From contig NZ_CP108006.1 in the NCBI RefSeq assembly GCF_036127095.1, forward strand, positions 6,191,501 to 6,255,500: 64,000 nucleotides of DNA, in the 5' to 3' direction. The position numbers and the translations under genes are program-made. The stretch comes from Streptomyces sp. NBC_00335 (GTDB lineage Bacteria > Actinomycetota > Actinomycetes > Streptomycetales > Streptomycetaceae). The notes beneath the pieces are model-generated. The model was not told the DNA's origin. It searched no databases and saw only the letters and a list, made by a program, of their open reading frames with translations. Below, one piece after another: positions 9,144 through 17,507 of this stretch (its first letter is position 1; every line of letters starts with the position of its first letter).

Positions 9144-10658
9144 ATGAGCCATGGGCGCCATGTCACCATGCTCACCGAAGGCACCTACCCGCACGTCCAC
9201 GGGGGCGTCAGCACATGGTGCGACCAACTGGTCCGCGGCATGCCGGAGGTCGACTTCAACGTCATAGCCCTGACCGGCTCCGGACGCGAGCCGGTCACCT
9301 GGGAGTTGCCGCGCAACGTCTACCGCCACACCAGCGTTCCCCTCTGGGGTGCCCCGCCGGCCCGCAGACTCCGCTCCGGACTGCGGGGCAAGGCCCGGCG
9401 CGGTTTCGCCGAGACCTACGAGACCTTCCTGCTCTCCCTGCTCGACCCCGCCCGCGGCGGATTCTCCGAATCCCTGCGCGAACTGGCCCGCCTCGCCCGC
9501 TCCGGGCGGCTCGCCGCGGCCCTGCGCTCCGAATCGGTGCTGCGCCTGCTGATGACCGTCTGGACCCGCCCCGGCCTGGTCACCGCCGACGCCGAGCCCA
9601 CCATCCACGACGCGCTCACCGCCACCGACCTGCTGGAACACGCGCTGCGCCCGCTGTCCGTGCGGATCCCGCCCGACAGCGTCGCCCACGCGGTGAGCAG
9701 CGGACTGGCCACCCTCCCGGCGCTCGCCGCCAAGTACCTCGACGACGTGCCCTTCCTCCTCACCGAGCACGGCATCTACCTGCGCGAGCGCTACCTCGGC
9801 TACCGCAGCGCCGAACAGCGCTGGCCCGTCAAGGCGCTCATGCTCGGCTTCTACCGCGAGCTCAACACCGAGGGCTACCGGCAGGCCGACCTGATCACCC
9901 CGTGCAACCAGTACAACCGCCGCTGGGAGGAGCGCGGGGGCGCCGACTCCGAGCGGATCCGCACCGTCTACAACGGCGTCGACCCGCACGCCTTCCCCGA
10001 GGCCGGTCCCGAACCGGAGGTCCCCACCCTCAGCTGGTGCGGACGCATCGACCCCATCAAGGACCTCGAAACCCTCATCCGCGCCTACGCGTTCATGCGC
10101 GAGGAGCTCCCCGCCCTGCGGCTGCGCCTCTTCGGCCCGGTCCCGGCCGGCTGCGAGGAGTACAAGCTGCGGCTGGAGAAGCTCGCCGCCGAACTGGGCG
10201 TGAGTGACGGGATCTCCTACGAGGGCCGCATCGAGCAGGTCGCGCAGGCCTACGCGGCCGGCTCCATCGTGATGCTCTCCTCCATCAGCGAGGGCTTCCC
10301 CTTCTCCATCATCGAGGCCATGTCCTGCGGCCGCACCACCGTCTCCACCGACGTGGGCGGGGTCCGCGAGGCCGTCGGCGACACCGGTCTCGTCGTCCCG
10401 CCGCGCGAGCCCGAGACCATGGCCCGCGCCACCCTCGCCCTGCTCCGCGACGACGAACGCCGCGCGGAACTGGGCCGGATGTCCCGCAAGCGGGTGGTGG
10501 AGAAGTTCACGCTCCACCAGTCCGTGGACGGCTTCCGCCACATCTACCGCGAGCTCGCCGGCCAGCCCGTCCTGCCCGTCCACGTGGGCGACGAGTGGAC
10601 CCAGCGCCTCGCCGACCCCTGGTACAAGGAACTCGCCGCCGACGGGAGCATGTGGTGA
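9144..10658 (+). CDS. pelF: PelF-type GT4 glycosyltransferase
   Basis: 504 aa. The N-terminus reads VTMLTEGTYPHVHGGVSTW, the PelF signature, and LLTEHGIYLRERYL lies in the middle (about 208-221). The C-terminal GT-B half has the GT4 pattern: VYNGVD, CGRIDPIKDLETLI, LFGPVP and the E-x7-E segment SEGFPFSIIEAMSCG. PelF is the cytosolic glycosyltransferase that polymerises the Pel polysaccharide from UDP-activated amino sugars. A GGGGGG run precedes the ATG. It follows the deacetylase gene by 122 bp and overlaps the next gene by 4 bp (GTGA). The PelF assignment is firm; the polymer made here is unknown. Confidence 0.9.
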   Translation: MSHGRHVTMLTEGTYPHVHGGVSTWCDQLVRGMPEVDFNVIALTGSGREPVTWELPRNVYRHTSVPLWGAPPARRLRSGLRGKARRGFAETYETFLLSLLDPARGGFSESLRELARLARSGRLAAALRSESVLRLLMTVWTRPGLVTADAEPTIHDALTATDLLEHALRPLSVRIPPDSVAHAVSSGLATLPALAAKYLDDVPFLLTEHGIYLRERYLGYRSAEQRWPVKALMLGFYRELNTEGYRQADLITPCNQYNRRWEERGGADSERIRTVYNGVDPHAFPEAGPEPEVPTLSWCGRIDPIKDLETLIRAYAFMREELPALRLRLFGPVPAGCEEYKLRLEKLAAELGVSDGISYEGRIEQVAQAYAAGSIVMLSSISEGFPFSIIEAMSCGRTTVSTDVGGVREAVGDTGLVVPPREPETMARATLALLRDDERRAELGRMSRKRVVEKFTLHQSVDGFRHIYRELAGQPVLPVHVGDEWTQRLADPWYKELAADGSMW

Positions 10659-12289
10659 GCGGATCCCTGTGGCTCAAGCCGCCCGGCCCGGACGGGACCT
10701 GGGTGCCGGTCGGCCACGCCGCGGCTGCCGGGCGCGGTACGGCGCCCGCCGCGGACGCGGCCGACGCCCTGCCCGGCATCCCCCGGCCGCGCCGCGAAGG
10801 GCGCGACGGGCGCGACGGGCGCGGCGATCTCGTCGGACCGGCCGCCGACCCGATGGACGAACTCGCCGAGCGCCTCGACGTGTTCATCGCCGCCGCCGTC
10901 CACCCCGACGAGATCGCCGCCGTCCTGGAATCCGACGGCATGACCGACGAGCACATCCGCCTCGCCTACGGACGCCAGGACTCCTTCGGCCTCGCCGAGG
11001 AGCTCTACGCCCGGGTGCCGCGCTCCTTCCCGGAACCCGACCGGGTCCCCGACCCCTGGAAGGTCCCCCTCACCGCCTGCCTCCTGCGCGGGGTGATCTT
11101 CGCCCTGCCCGGGCTCGCCTATCTGCTGGGCGCGCCCCTGCTGGACGGGCCCCAGGACCGGCTGGGGCTGCCCGCCGGGACGCTCACCCTGCTCGCCGGG
11201 GCGCTCATCGGCTGGGTCTGGGACCAGACCCTGTCCCACCGGGCGTACTCCTGGCTGGGCCTCGGCGACCGGGCCGCCGCCGGGCGGACCCTGCTCGCCG
11301 GAGCTCCCGCGGGGGCCCTCCTGGGCACCGCCGCCGCGCTCGCGGTACCCGGCGGGCCCCCCTTCTCCTACGCCTTCGCCGCCGGTCAGGCCCTCTACGT
11401 CGGGGCCGCCACCGTGCTGCTCGTCCTCGGGCGGGAGCGGCTGCTGCTGGCCGCGCTCGCACCGATGGCCGCCGGGGCGCTGCTCTCGCTCTTCCTGGAA
11501 CTTCCCATCCCGGTCCGGGTGTTCCTGCTGACGGCCTCCCTCCTGGCCGCCTGCGTCCTGGCCGGACGGGAACTGCCGCTGGCCGACGGCCTACGGGCCC
11601 TCGCGCTCCGCGTCCGAGGCTGGACGGAGCACCGGCCGGGCCAGCGGGGCCCGGTGCGCTGGCAGATGCTGCGCGGCGCCGAGGAGGAGTACGCGCCGCG
11701 CGGGCCCCGGCTCGGGGACTCCGTCCCGTACGGGGTGTTCGGCCTGGGCACCGGTCTGCTCGTGCTGTACGCGGCCCTGGGGGAGGTGCTCGCCGGCGGC
11801 CCCGCCGAGGCGGTCGCCGCCCCCTCGGCGGTGGCGCTCACCCTCAGCATGGGCCCCGCCGAATGGCTGCTCCACCGGTTCCGCAGCGGCAGCCTCGCCG
11901 GGCTGCGGGCGGCCCGCTCGCCCCGGCAGTTCCGACTGCGCATGCTCTCCACCCTGGCCCGGTGTCTCGCCACCTACCTGGCGGTGCTGCTGGCCCTCGG
12001 CCTCACCGGAACCCTGCTCTGGCCCGGTGCGCCCGGCCTGACCGGGGTCCGCGTTGCCACCCTGCTGCTCCTCGGGGCCGTGATGTGGACCGGGCTGCTC
12101 CTGCAGTCCTTCGGGGCGGTCCGGCCCGCCGCCGTGGTCTGCGCCTCGGCCGCCGTCGCGCAGAGCCTGGCCCTGCTCCTGGACCTCGGCCGGCCGCGCG
12201 CCGTGCAACTGGCCGTCGCCGCAGCCGCGGCCCTCGCCCTGGGCGCGCTGGTCTGCCTGCTGCTCGGCCGCGCGACGGCACACCGCTGA
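10655..12289 (+). CDS. Polytopic membrane protein of the PelF locus (unknown; candidate PelE/PelG analogue)
   Basis: 544 aa, starting at GTG 10655 inside the pelF stop (GTGA overlap), so translationally coupled. Residues 1-60 are Pro/Gly/Arg-rich. A soluble helical stretch follows (about 65-125, containing MDELAERLDVFIAAAVHPDE and LAYGRQDSFGLAEELYARVP). Then come about a dozen hydrophobic segments to the C-terminus, interrupted by an Arg-rich cytoplasmic loop near the middle. I do not recognise a named family. Its position right after pelF suggests it does what PelD/E/G do elsewhere: anchor the glycosyltransferase and export the polymer. No GGDEF or c-di-GMP I-site pattern was seen. Function is inferred from context only. 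Confidence 0.72.
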   Translation: MSGSLWLKPPGPDGTWVPVGHAAAAGRGTAPAADAADALPGIPRPRREGRDGRDGRGDLVGPAADPMDELAERLDVFIAAAVHPDEIAAVLESDGMTDEHIRLAYGRQDSFGLAEELYARVPRSFPEPDRVPDPWKVPLTACLLRGVIFALPGLAYLLGAPLLDGPQDRLGLPAGTLTLLAGALIGWVWDQTLSHRAYSWLGLGDRAAAGRTLLAGAPAGALLGTAAALAVPGGPPFSYAFAAGQALYVGAATVLLVLGRERLLLAALAPMAAGALLSLFLELPIPVRVFLLTASLLAACVLAGRELPLADGLRALALRVRGWTEHRPGQRGPVRWQMLRGAEEEYAPRGPRLGDSVPYGVFGLGTGLLVLYAALGEVLAGGPAEAVAAPSAVALTLSMGPAEWLLHRFRSGSLAGLRAARSPRQFRLRMLSTLARCLATYLAVLLALGLTGTLLWPGAPGLTGVRVATLLLLGAVMWTGLLLQSFGAVRPAAVVCASAAVAQSLALLLDLGRPRAVQLAVAAAAALALGALVCLLLGRATAHR

Positions 12290-12350
12290 CCCCCGCTGCC
12301 CGGGCCGCCCCCTTGAAGCGCCGCCCCGCCGTGCGTCACCGCCGCCGCAC

Positions 12351-13040
12351 GTGACCCCGTACGAGAAGAAGGACCTCATGCTCCTGGTGCCCCTCTACGA
12401 GCACCCCGCAGACCGCCCCGAGTACTGGGAGCGGCTCATCCGCGCCGCGGGCCGGCTGCACTCCGTGGTGCTCAACCCCGCCAGCGGGCCCGGCGAGGCC
12501 CCCGACGAGCGGTTCGCCGCCGTCGCGGAACGGCTCCGCGGGGCCGGGGTGCCCGTCCTGGGGTACGTCGACACCGACTACGGGCGCCGCCCGCACGCCG
12601 CCGTGGTGCAGGACCTGCTGCGCCACCGCGACTGGTACGGCACCGACGGGACCTTCCTGGACCAGGCCGCGGCCGGTCCGGAGTTCCTGCCGCACTACCG
12701 GCGGCTCGGCGTCGCGGCGCGGGCCGCCGGGGCCCGTACCGTCGTCCTCAACCACGGAGTGCACCCGCACCCGGGCTACGCCGAACTCGCCGACCTGCTC
12801 GTCACCTTCGAGGGACCCTGGGACGCCTACCGGGACGCGGCCGCCGTTCCCCCGTGGACCGCGGACCACCCCGCCCACCGGTTCTGCCACCTCGTCTACG
12901 CCGTCCCGCCGGGCGCCCCGGCCGCCGAACTCGCCGAGCGGCTGGCGGCGCAGCGGGGGGCGGGGGTGCACTGCGCGGTCCCGGGGACCGGCGCGCACCC
13001 GTGGGGGACCCTGCCGTACGCCCTGGAGGCCGCCGGATGA
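12351..13040 (+). CDS. Spherulation-specific family 4 / GH135-like glycosidase
   Basis: 229 aa TIM-barrel-type protein of the spherulin-4 family, which includes the Aspergillus galactosaminogalactan hydrolase Sph3 (GH135). Family landmarks are MLLVPLYEHP (10-19), VVLNPASGPG (39-48), GYVDTDYG (71-78), DGTFLDQ (99-105) and the acidic/aromatic VTFEGPW near 151. No signal peptide or membrane helix is visible, so it looks cytoplasmic or exported by a non-classical route; fungal and other bacterial members are usually anchored or secreted. The GTG start at 12351 lies 61 bp after the membrane-protein gene, and the stop overlaps the next ATG (ATGA). Likely trims or binds the polymer made by PelF. Confidence 0.82.
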   Translation: MTPYEKKDLMLLVPLYEHPADRPEYWERLIRAAGRLHSVVLNPASGPGEAPDERFAAVAERLRGAGVPVLGYVDTDYGRRPHAAVVQDLLRHRDWYGTDGTFLDQAAAGPEFLPHYRRLGVAARAAGARTVVLNHGVHPHPGYAELADLLVTFEGPWDAYRDAAAVPPWTADHPAHRFCHLVYAVPPGAPAAELAERLAAQRGAGVHCAVPGTGAHPWGTLPYALEAAG

Positions 13041-13915
13041 GACGCCCGTCCACCCACTCGTCCACCCGCCCGTCCTGCGGCCGGTCCGTCCGCCGCCGCC
13101 TGCTGTTCCTCGTACCCCTCCTGCTGCTCGCGGCCTGCACTTCCGGACCGGACGGGGACGGGGACGAGGAAGCCCGCCCCGACGACCTCTCGCCCGCCCC
13201 CGCGCCGGGGGAGCGCTGGCAGCCGGCCCCCGGGGTCAGCTGGCAGTGGCAGCTCACCGGGAAGCTCGACACCTCGGTGAAGGCGGCGGTCTACGACATC
13301 GACGGGTTCACCACCACCAAGGAGCAGGTCGCCGAGCTGAAGGCGGCCGGCCGGCGGACCATCTGCTACCTCTCCACCGGCGCCTGGGAGGACTTCCGGC
13401 CCGACGCCGGGGCCTTCCCGGCGTCGATGCGCGGGGAGGGCAACGGCTGGGAGGGCGAGCGCTGGCTCGACATCCGGCGGCTCGCGGAACTGGAACCGCT
13501 GATCGCCAAGCGGTTCGACATGTGCCGGGACAAGGGCTTCGACGCGGTGGAGCCGGACAACATGGACGCCTACCGCAACACGTCCGGCTTCCCGCTCACC
13601 GCCGGCGACCAGCTGAACTACAACCGGCTCATCGTGCGGCTCGCCCACGACCGGGGCCTGTCGGTCGGGCTGAAGAACGACCTGGACCAGATCCCGGAGC
13701 TGGTGGGGGACTTCGACTTCGCGGTCAACGAGCAGTGCGCCCAGTACGACGAATGCGGACGGCTGACCCCGTTCATCGCGGCGGGCAAGGCGGTCTTCCA
13801 CGTGGAGTACGAGCTCCCGGCGAGCCGGTTCTGCGAGGCCACGCGGGAGCTGAAGCTCAGCTCGCTGGAGAAGAAGTACGACCTCGGGGTCTGGCGCCGG
13901 ACCTGCCCGGCCTAG
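13037..13915 (+). CDS. GH114 endo-alpha-1,4-polygalactosaminidase lipoprotein
   Basis: 292 aa. Residues 1-34 form a lipoprotein signal (RSVRRRLLFLVPLLLLAAC, lipid-modified Cys34), so the enzyme is anchored outside the membrane. The catalytic domain (about 62-290) has the GH114 pattern: WQWQL, VYDIDGF with D87/D89, ICYLSTGAWEDFRPD and VEPDN with E172/D174. Known GH114 enzymes (fungal Ega3, bacterial polygalactosaminidases) cut alpha-1,4-linked galactosamine polymers. The start overlaps the preceding stop by ATGA, so it is tightly coupled to the GH135 gene. Together with the Agd3-like deacetylase it argues for a partly deacetylated N-acetylgalactosamine polymer. Confidence 0.88.
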   Translation: MRRPSTHSSTRPSCGRSVRRRLLFLVPLLLLAACTSGPDGDGDEEARPDDLSPAPAPGERWQPAPGVSWQWQLTGKLDTSVKAAVYDIDGFTTTKEQVAELKAAGRRTICYLSTGAWEDFRPDAGAFPASMRGEGNGWEGERWLDIRRLAELEPLIAKRFDMCRDKGFDAVEPDNMDAYRNTSGFPLTAGDQLNYNRLIVRLAHDRGLSVGLKNDLDQIPELVGDFDFAVNEQCAQYDECGRLTPFIAAGKAVFHVEYELPASRFCEATRELKLSSLEKKYDLGVWRRTCPA

Positions 13916-13916
13916 G

Positions 13917-13947
13917 GCGAAAGGGACGCCCTGGGCGGTCCCTTTGC
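13917..13947. terminator. Bidirectional terminator between GH114 gene and LuxR-type regulator
   Basis: AAAGGGAC (13920-13927) pairs with GTCCCTTT (13938-13945), extended by GC pairs with one bulge. It lies 2 bp past the GH114 stop and 31 bp past the convergent regulator stop. Confidence 0.6.
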
Positions 13948-13977
13948 AACAGGACCGCGGAGGCCCGTCGGGCACGG

Positions 13978-14973
13978 TCAAAGCCAGCCGCGCTGGGCCG
14001 CCTTGAGGCCCGCTTCGAAGCGGCTCGTGGCGTTCAGGCGTTCCATCAGGGCAGCCATCTGCCTGCGCACCGTGCGCAGTGACACGTTCAGCCGCTTGCC
14101 CGCCGCCTCGTCCGTCAGACCGGAGGCCAGCAGTTTGAGGAGTTCGCGTTCGGTCAGGGTGAGGCCGTCGTTGCCGTCCGGCGCCCGGTGGGGCCGGTCC
14201 GCACCGAGCGGGACGGCGGCTTCCCAGGTCTGTTCGAAGAGAGCGGTCAGGGAGGCCACGACGCCCGGTGCGCTGGTGCACAGCGCACCCAGGCGGGTGT
14301 TGGCCGGGTCGATGGGCACGATCGCGGTCCGTCTGTCGATGATCACGAGCCGGGGCGGCAGCATGGGGCTGCTGCGCACCTCGCCGCCGTTCTCGCTCAT
14401 CCAGCGGGCGTAGGCGAGGGTCGCGGGGTCGTTGCGCGCGCTGTCCTGATAGACCGACAGGAGCTTGATGCCCCGGCTCATCGCGTCGCTGTCGAGGGGG
14501 CGCGAGGCATCCATGCTGCTCTGCGACTGCGCGCCGCCCGGCATGATGGACAGGCACTCGCCGGTGAGGCTTCTGCCGAGGTCTTCCAGCCGGCTCTGGA
14601 TGGCGTCGAGGCCGACCAGCCGTTCGGTGCCGTCCACGCTGGTGTTGGGCCGCAGCGTGGCGTACTCGGCGACCGTGCGCGCCATCGCCTCCTTGCTCTG
14701 GAGCAGTTCCTGCTGGCGCTTGAGGAGGTCGGCCTCCTGACGGCGCACGATTACCTGGAGCCCGACCTCGGGGCTCACGGCGCGCAGCAGCCCGGAGCCC
14801 TCGCGGGACGGCTGCAGCAACCCCAGGTCGAGCAGCCGGTCGAGGCCGTCGCGCACCCGCGTCTCCGGCAGGGCGAGGTGTTCGCTCAGCTCGGCCACGC
14901 CCGCGTTGGACCGGGTCAGCAGCGCCCGGTAGACGGATTCGACCTCCGGATCGAGCCCCAGTGCTTCCAGCAT
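13978..14973 (-). CDS. LuxR-type regulator with TrmB-like N-terminal helix-turn-helix
   Basis: 331 aa. The N-terminal winged helix (about 1-75: GLDPEVESVYRALLTR and VAELSEHLALPETRVRDGLDRL) is TrmB-like. A coiled linker (VRRQEADLLKRQQELLQSKE) and a phospholipase D-like/ligand region (about 100-250) follow. The C-terminal LuxR helix-turn-helix (about 272-331: LTERELLKLLASGLTDEAAG, LNVSLRTVRRQMAALMERL) ends the protein. This layout is common among Streptomyces regulators of unknown target. I chose the ATG at 14973 because a GGGGGGA run lies 7 nt upstream; the frame continues to 15075 without family similarity. It is divergent from a small secreted peptide gene, with a perfect inverted repeat between them that could be its operator. 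Confidence 0.82.
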   Translation of the reverse strand: MLEALGLDPEVESVYRALLTRSNAGVAELSEHLALPETRVRDGLDRLLDLGLLQPSREGSGLLRAVSPEVGLQVIVRRQEADLLKRQQELLQSKEAMARTVAEYATLRPNTSVDGTERLVGLDAIQSRLEDLGRSLTGECLSIMPGGAQSQSSMDASRPLDSDAMSRGIKLLSVYQDSARNDPATLAYARWMSENGGEVRSSPMLPPRLVIIDRRTAIVPIDPANTRLGALCTSAPGVVASLTALFEQTWEAAVPLGADRPHRAPDGNDGLTLTERELLKLLASGLTDEAAGKRLNVSLRTVRRQMAALMERLNATSRFEAGLKAAQRGWL

Positions 14974-15128
14974 GCAGTCCCCCCGGACCTTGGGCTCCGT
15001 CACGGAACGCCCACTTGGCTCACACGGATCGTGTACCCCCTGCGCATCCTCGACGAAGACCAGATCAACTCGCAAGCGCGAAGGCCGGTGGCCGGGGCCC
15101 GCCGGGTGCGGGTGCGCCGGGACGGCTC

Positions 15129-15159
15129 TGGCACCAAGAGGCCAGCCACCTTGGTGCCA
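15129..15159. promoter_or_regulatory. Inverted repeat between LuxR-type regulator and peptide gene
   Basis: TGGCACCAAG (15129-15138) and CTTGGTGCCA (15150-15159) are perfect 10-bp arms with an 11-bp spacer, centre-to-centre about two helical turns. Candidate operator. A second dyad, CGACAG-TG-CTGTCG, lies at 15284-15297 just before the peptide RBS. The rest of the 342-bp spacer holds no supported gene. Confidence 0.45.
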
Positions 15160-15315
15160 CCCGCAAGGGCTTCCGGGGGTGTGGGCGCCCGGACAGGATG
15201 GTGCTCACCGCAAGGGCGGCGAAAGCAACGACCGCCCACCAACGGGGCAAGGGCTCCGAACCATCCACATCGGCCGAAAGTGCCGACAGTGCTGTCGCCG
15301 ACCAGGGGGAACGCC

Positions 15316-15501
15316 ATGTCCACGACTGCCCGTCTCATCGCCACCGCAGGTCTCGCACTCGTGGCTTCGGTGGCCGGCTTCGGCGCACTGGCGCAGCAGG
15401 CCGGGCACCCGGCCGGGCACCCGGACCACGTGAACGTGGCAGGTCTCGCATGGGACTCCGCAGGTGCCCGTGACGCATCCGCCCCGGCCCCCCGGCACTG
15501 A
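15316..15501 (+). CDS. Small secreted peptide
   Basis: 61 aa, unrecognised. A clear signal peptide (MSTTARLIATAGLALVASVAG, probable cleavage after FGALA or two residues later) leaves a mature peptide of about 35 residues rich in His, Ala, Gly and Pro with no cysteine. AGGGGGA lies 6 nt before the ATG, a good ribosome-binding site. The gene is divergent from the LuxR/TrmB-type regulator. Small exported peptides beside such regulators may be sensed or controlled by them, but nothing in the sequence proves this. Coding status rests on SD, signal peptide and high-GC third positions. Confidence 0.62.
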   Translation: MSTTARLIATAGLALVASVAGFGALAQQAGHPAGHPDHVNVAGLAWDSAGARDASAPAPRH

Positions 15502-15560
15502 GCCGCCGCAACCGGGCCACCTGCTCCCGGCTCCCGGCCTGACCCGACGGGCTGATCAGG

Positions 15561-15845
15561 ATGTACATCGTCCGCGTACTGCTCATCGACTCCCGGCCGC
15601 ACGGCGCCGCGCGGGTTGCGGACCGTCCCCCAGGACTCCTCGGTGACCTGCTGTGGGCGCACGCCCGGCCGTCGGACCGGTTCGAGCACATCTCGATCCG
15701 CTCCACGGGAACCGGCCTGGAGGCCGTGATCTTCCTGCGGGCCACCTCCGAGAGCTCGGCTCTCACCGGCGTACGCGAGTTCTTCCTGCGGGTACGGGGA
15801 CCGCTGGCCGCCCACGACTACGCGCCCGTGGTGCCCACCTTCTGA
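15561..15845 (+). CDS. Small hypothetical protein
   Basis: 94 aa, not recognised. It begins MYIVRVLLIDSR, has no signal peptide or membrane helix, and contains an alternating hydrophobic pattern (RFEHISIRST, LEAVIFLRATSESSA, VREFFLRV) suggesting a small alpha/beta fold. Codon use is typical of the region. It lies 59 bp after the small secreted peptide gene on the same strand and may be co-transcribed. I saw no strong Shine-Dalgarno site, so the start is uncertain. Confidence 0.6.
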   Translation: MYIVRVLLIDSRPHGAARVADRPPGLLGDLLWAHARPSDRFEHISIRSTGTGLEAVIFLRATSESSALTGVREFFLRVRGPLAAHDYAPVVPTF

Positions 15846-15948
15846 CACCGCGCCCGCTCGTCCCTCAACTCCCCTGTCGCGCGGCAGTGTTGTTCACCGA
15901 CCCCCTGTCGCCATCCCAGGCCTGCCCGCACAACTTGGAGACGCCTTC

Positions 15949-17445
15949 ATGTCCCGCGTACCCCGTCGTACGGCCGTCGTACGTGCCACCCTGCTCGCCA
16001 CCTCGCTGGCCTCGGTCGTCCTCGGCGTGACCGTCCCGGCGGGCGCCGCCGAGCCGACCCCGGTCGCCCCGCTCTCGGCGCCGGCCGCGGACCTGAGCGG
16101 CATCACGCCGTTCACCCCGACGGTGCCCAACCCGACCAACGCCACGCGGGCCGAGCTGGACGCCGCGGCGAAGAAGAACGGCCTGGCCGCGGCCCCCCAG
16201 GCGAACACGCTGGCCGCGAGCGCGGTGGGCGGACGGATCAGCCGTGCCGAAGTCATAGCCCGGGCCAAGACGTGGACCGATGCCGGCGTCCCCTACAGCC
16301 AGACCTCCTACCTGACGTCCTTCGGTCAGCGCTACCGCACGGACTGCTCGGGCTTCGTCTCGATGGCCTGGAACCTCGCCACCTCCGCGTCCAACAACTG
16401 GGGCGAGACCACCCCCACGCTGCCGAGCTTCTCCTCCTCGATCTCGAAGTCGGAGCTGAAGCCGGGCGACATCCTGCTGAACCCCTCGCCGGGCAACGAC
16501 GGCCACGTGGTGATCTTCAACGGGTGGGCCAACGCCGAACGCACCAAGTACCACGGCCTGGAGGAGGCCGGTGGCCGGGGTGCCGTCGCACGCACCGTCG
16601 ACTACCCGTACTTCGCCGGTCACGGCACCTTCAGCCCCCGCCGCTACGACAACATCACCGACTCGACGGGCGGTGACCTGACGGGTGACGGCAAGGCCGA
16701 TCTGGTGGCTCTGGAGTCGGACGGGTCGATCACCGCCGCCGATGGCACGGGCAATGGGTTCACGAACTATCACAAGATCGCGAGTGGTTTCGGTCTGCAC
16801 ATGACTGCCGACCGGCTGAACTACGTGGACGCGGACGGTGATGGCAAGGCGGATCTGATCGGTCTGGAAACCAATGGGACGATCACCCTTGCCAAGGGCA
16901 CGGGGAGTGGTTTCACCAACTACCACACCATTTCCAGCGGTTACGGCGAATACGTCAACAACAGCCGGCTCAAGGCCGCCGACATCACCGGTGACGGCAA
17001 GGCCGACCTGCTGGCGGTGGAGAGCGATGGATCGCTGACCCTCGCGGTGGGTACCGGCAACGGCTTCACCAACTTCCACAAGGTGGCCTCTGGCTTCGGC
17101 GAGTACGTGACCGGCAGCCGGCTCAAGCTCGCCGATATCACCGGTGACGGCAAGGCGGACCTGATCGCCCTGGAGAACAACGGATCGCTCACCCTCGCCG
17201 TCAGCAATGGCGATGGCTTCTCCAACTACCACACGATTTCCAGCGGATACGGCGACTACGTCACCATGGACCGCCTCCGCTTCGGTGACATCACCGGTGA
17301 CGGCAAGGCCGACGTCCTCGCGGTCGAGATGGACGGCAGCCTGACCCTCGGCGTCGGGACCGGGAACGGCTTCAAGGACTTCCACAAGGTCGCCACCGGC
17401 TTCGGCACCTTCGTCAACGACCACCGCCTCCAGCTCGCCGGCTGA
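15949..17445 (+). CDS. Secreted NlpC/P60-like hydrolase with five VCBS/FG-GAP repeats
   Basis: 498 aa. Signal peptide about 1-33 (VVRATLLATSLASVVLGV, then PAGAAEP). Residues about 85-235 form an NlpC/P60-like amidase: the cysteine is in YRTDCSGFVSMAWNL, followed by LKPGDILLN and the histidine in DGHVVIFNGW. From about 243 to the end five tandem repeats of about 50 residues each begin D(I/L)TGDGKADL(L/I/V) and contain a GNGFTNYHKIASGFG-like stretch. These are VCBS/FG-GAP beta-propeller blades with calcium-type DGDGKAD loops. It probably cleaves peptide cross-bridges or other peptides while bound to wall polymer. The repeat DNA near 16680-16960 uses noticeably more A/T third bases than its neighbours. 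Confidence 0.85.
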   Translation: MSRVPRRTAVVRATLLATSLASVVLGVTVPAGAAEPTPVAPLSAPAADLSGITPFTPTVPNPTNATRAELDAAAKKNGLAAAPQANTLAASAVGGRISRAEVIARAKTWTDAGVPYSQTSYLTSFGQRYRTDCSGFVSMAWNLATSASNNWGETTPTLPSFSSSISKSELKPGDILLNPSPGNDGHVVIFNGWANAERTKYHGLEEAGGRGAVARTVDYPYFAGHGTFSPRRYDNITDSTGGDLTGDGKADLVALESDGSITAADGTGNGFTNYHKIASGFGLHMTADRLNYVDADGDGKADLIGLETNGTITLAKGTGSGFTNYHTISSGYGEYVNNSRLKAADITGDGKADLLAVESDGSLTLAVGTGNGFTNFHKVASGFGEYVTGSRLKLADITGDGKADLIALENNGSLTLAVSNGDGFSNYHTISSGYGDYVTMDRLRFGDITGDGKADVLAVEMDGSLTLGVGTGNGFKDFHKVATGFGTFVNDHRLQLAG

Positions 17446-17507
17446 CCCTCAAGGCATTCAGCCCACACGCCCCGCCGCACCTCGCCGGCGGGGCCTGAGG
17501 CGTCGGC

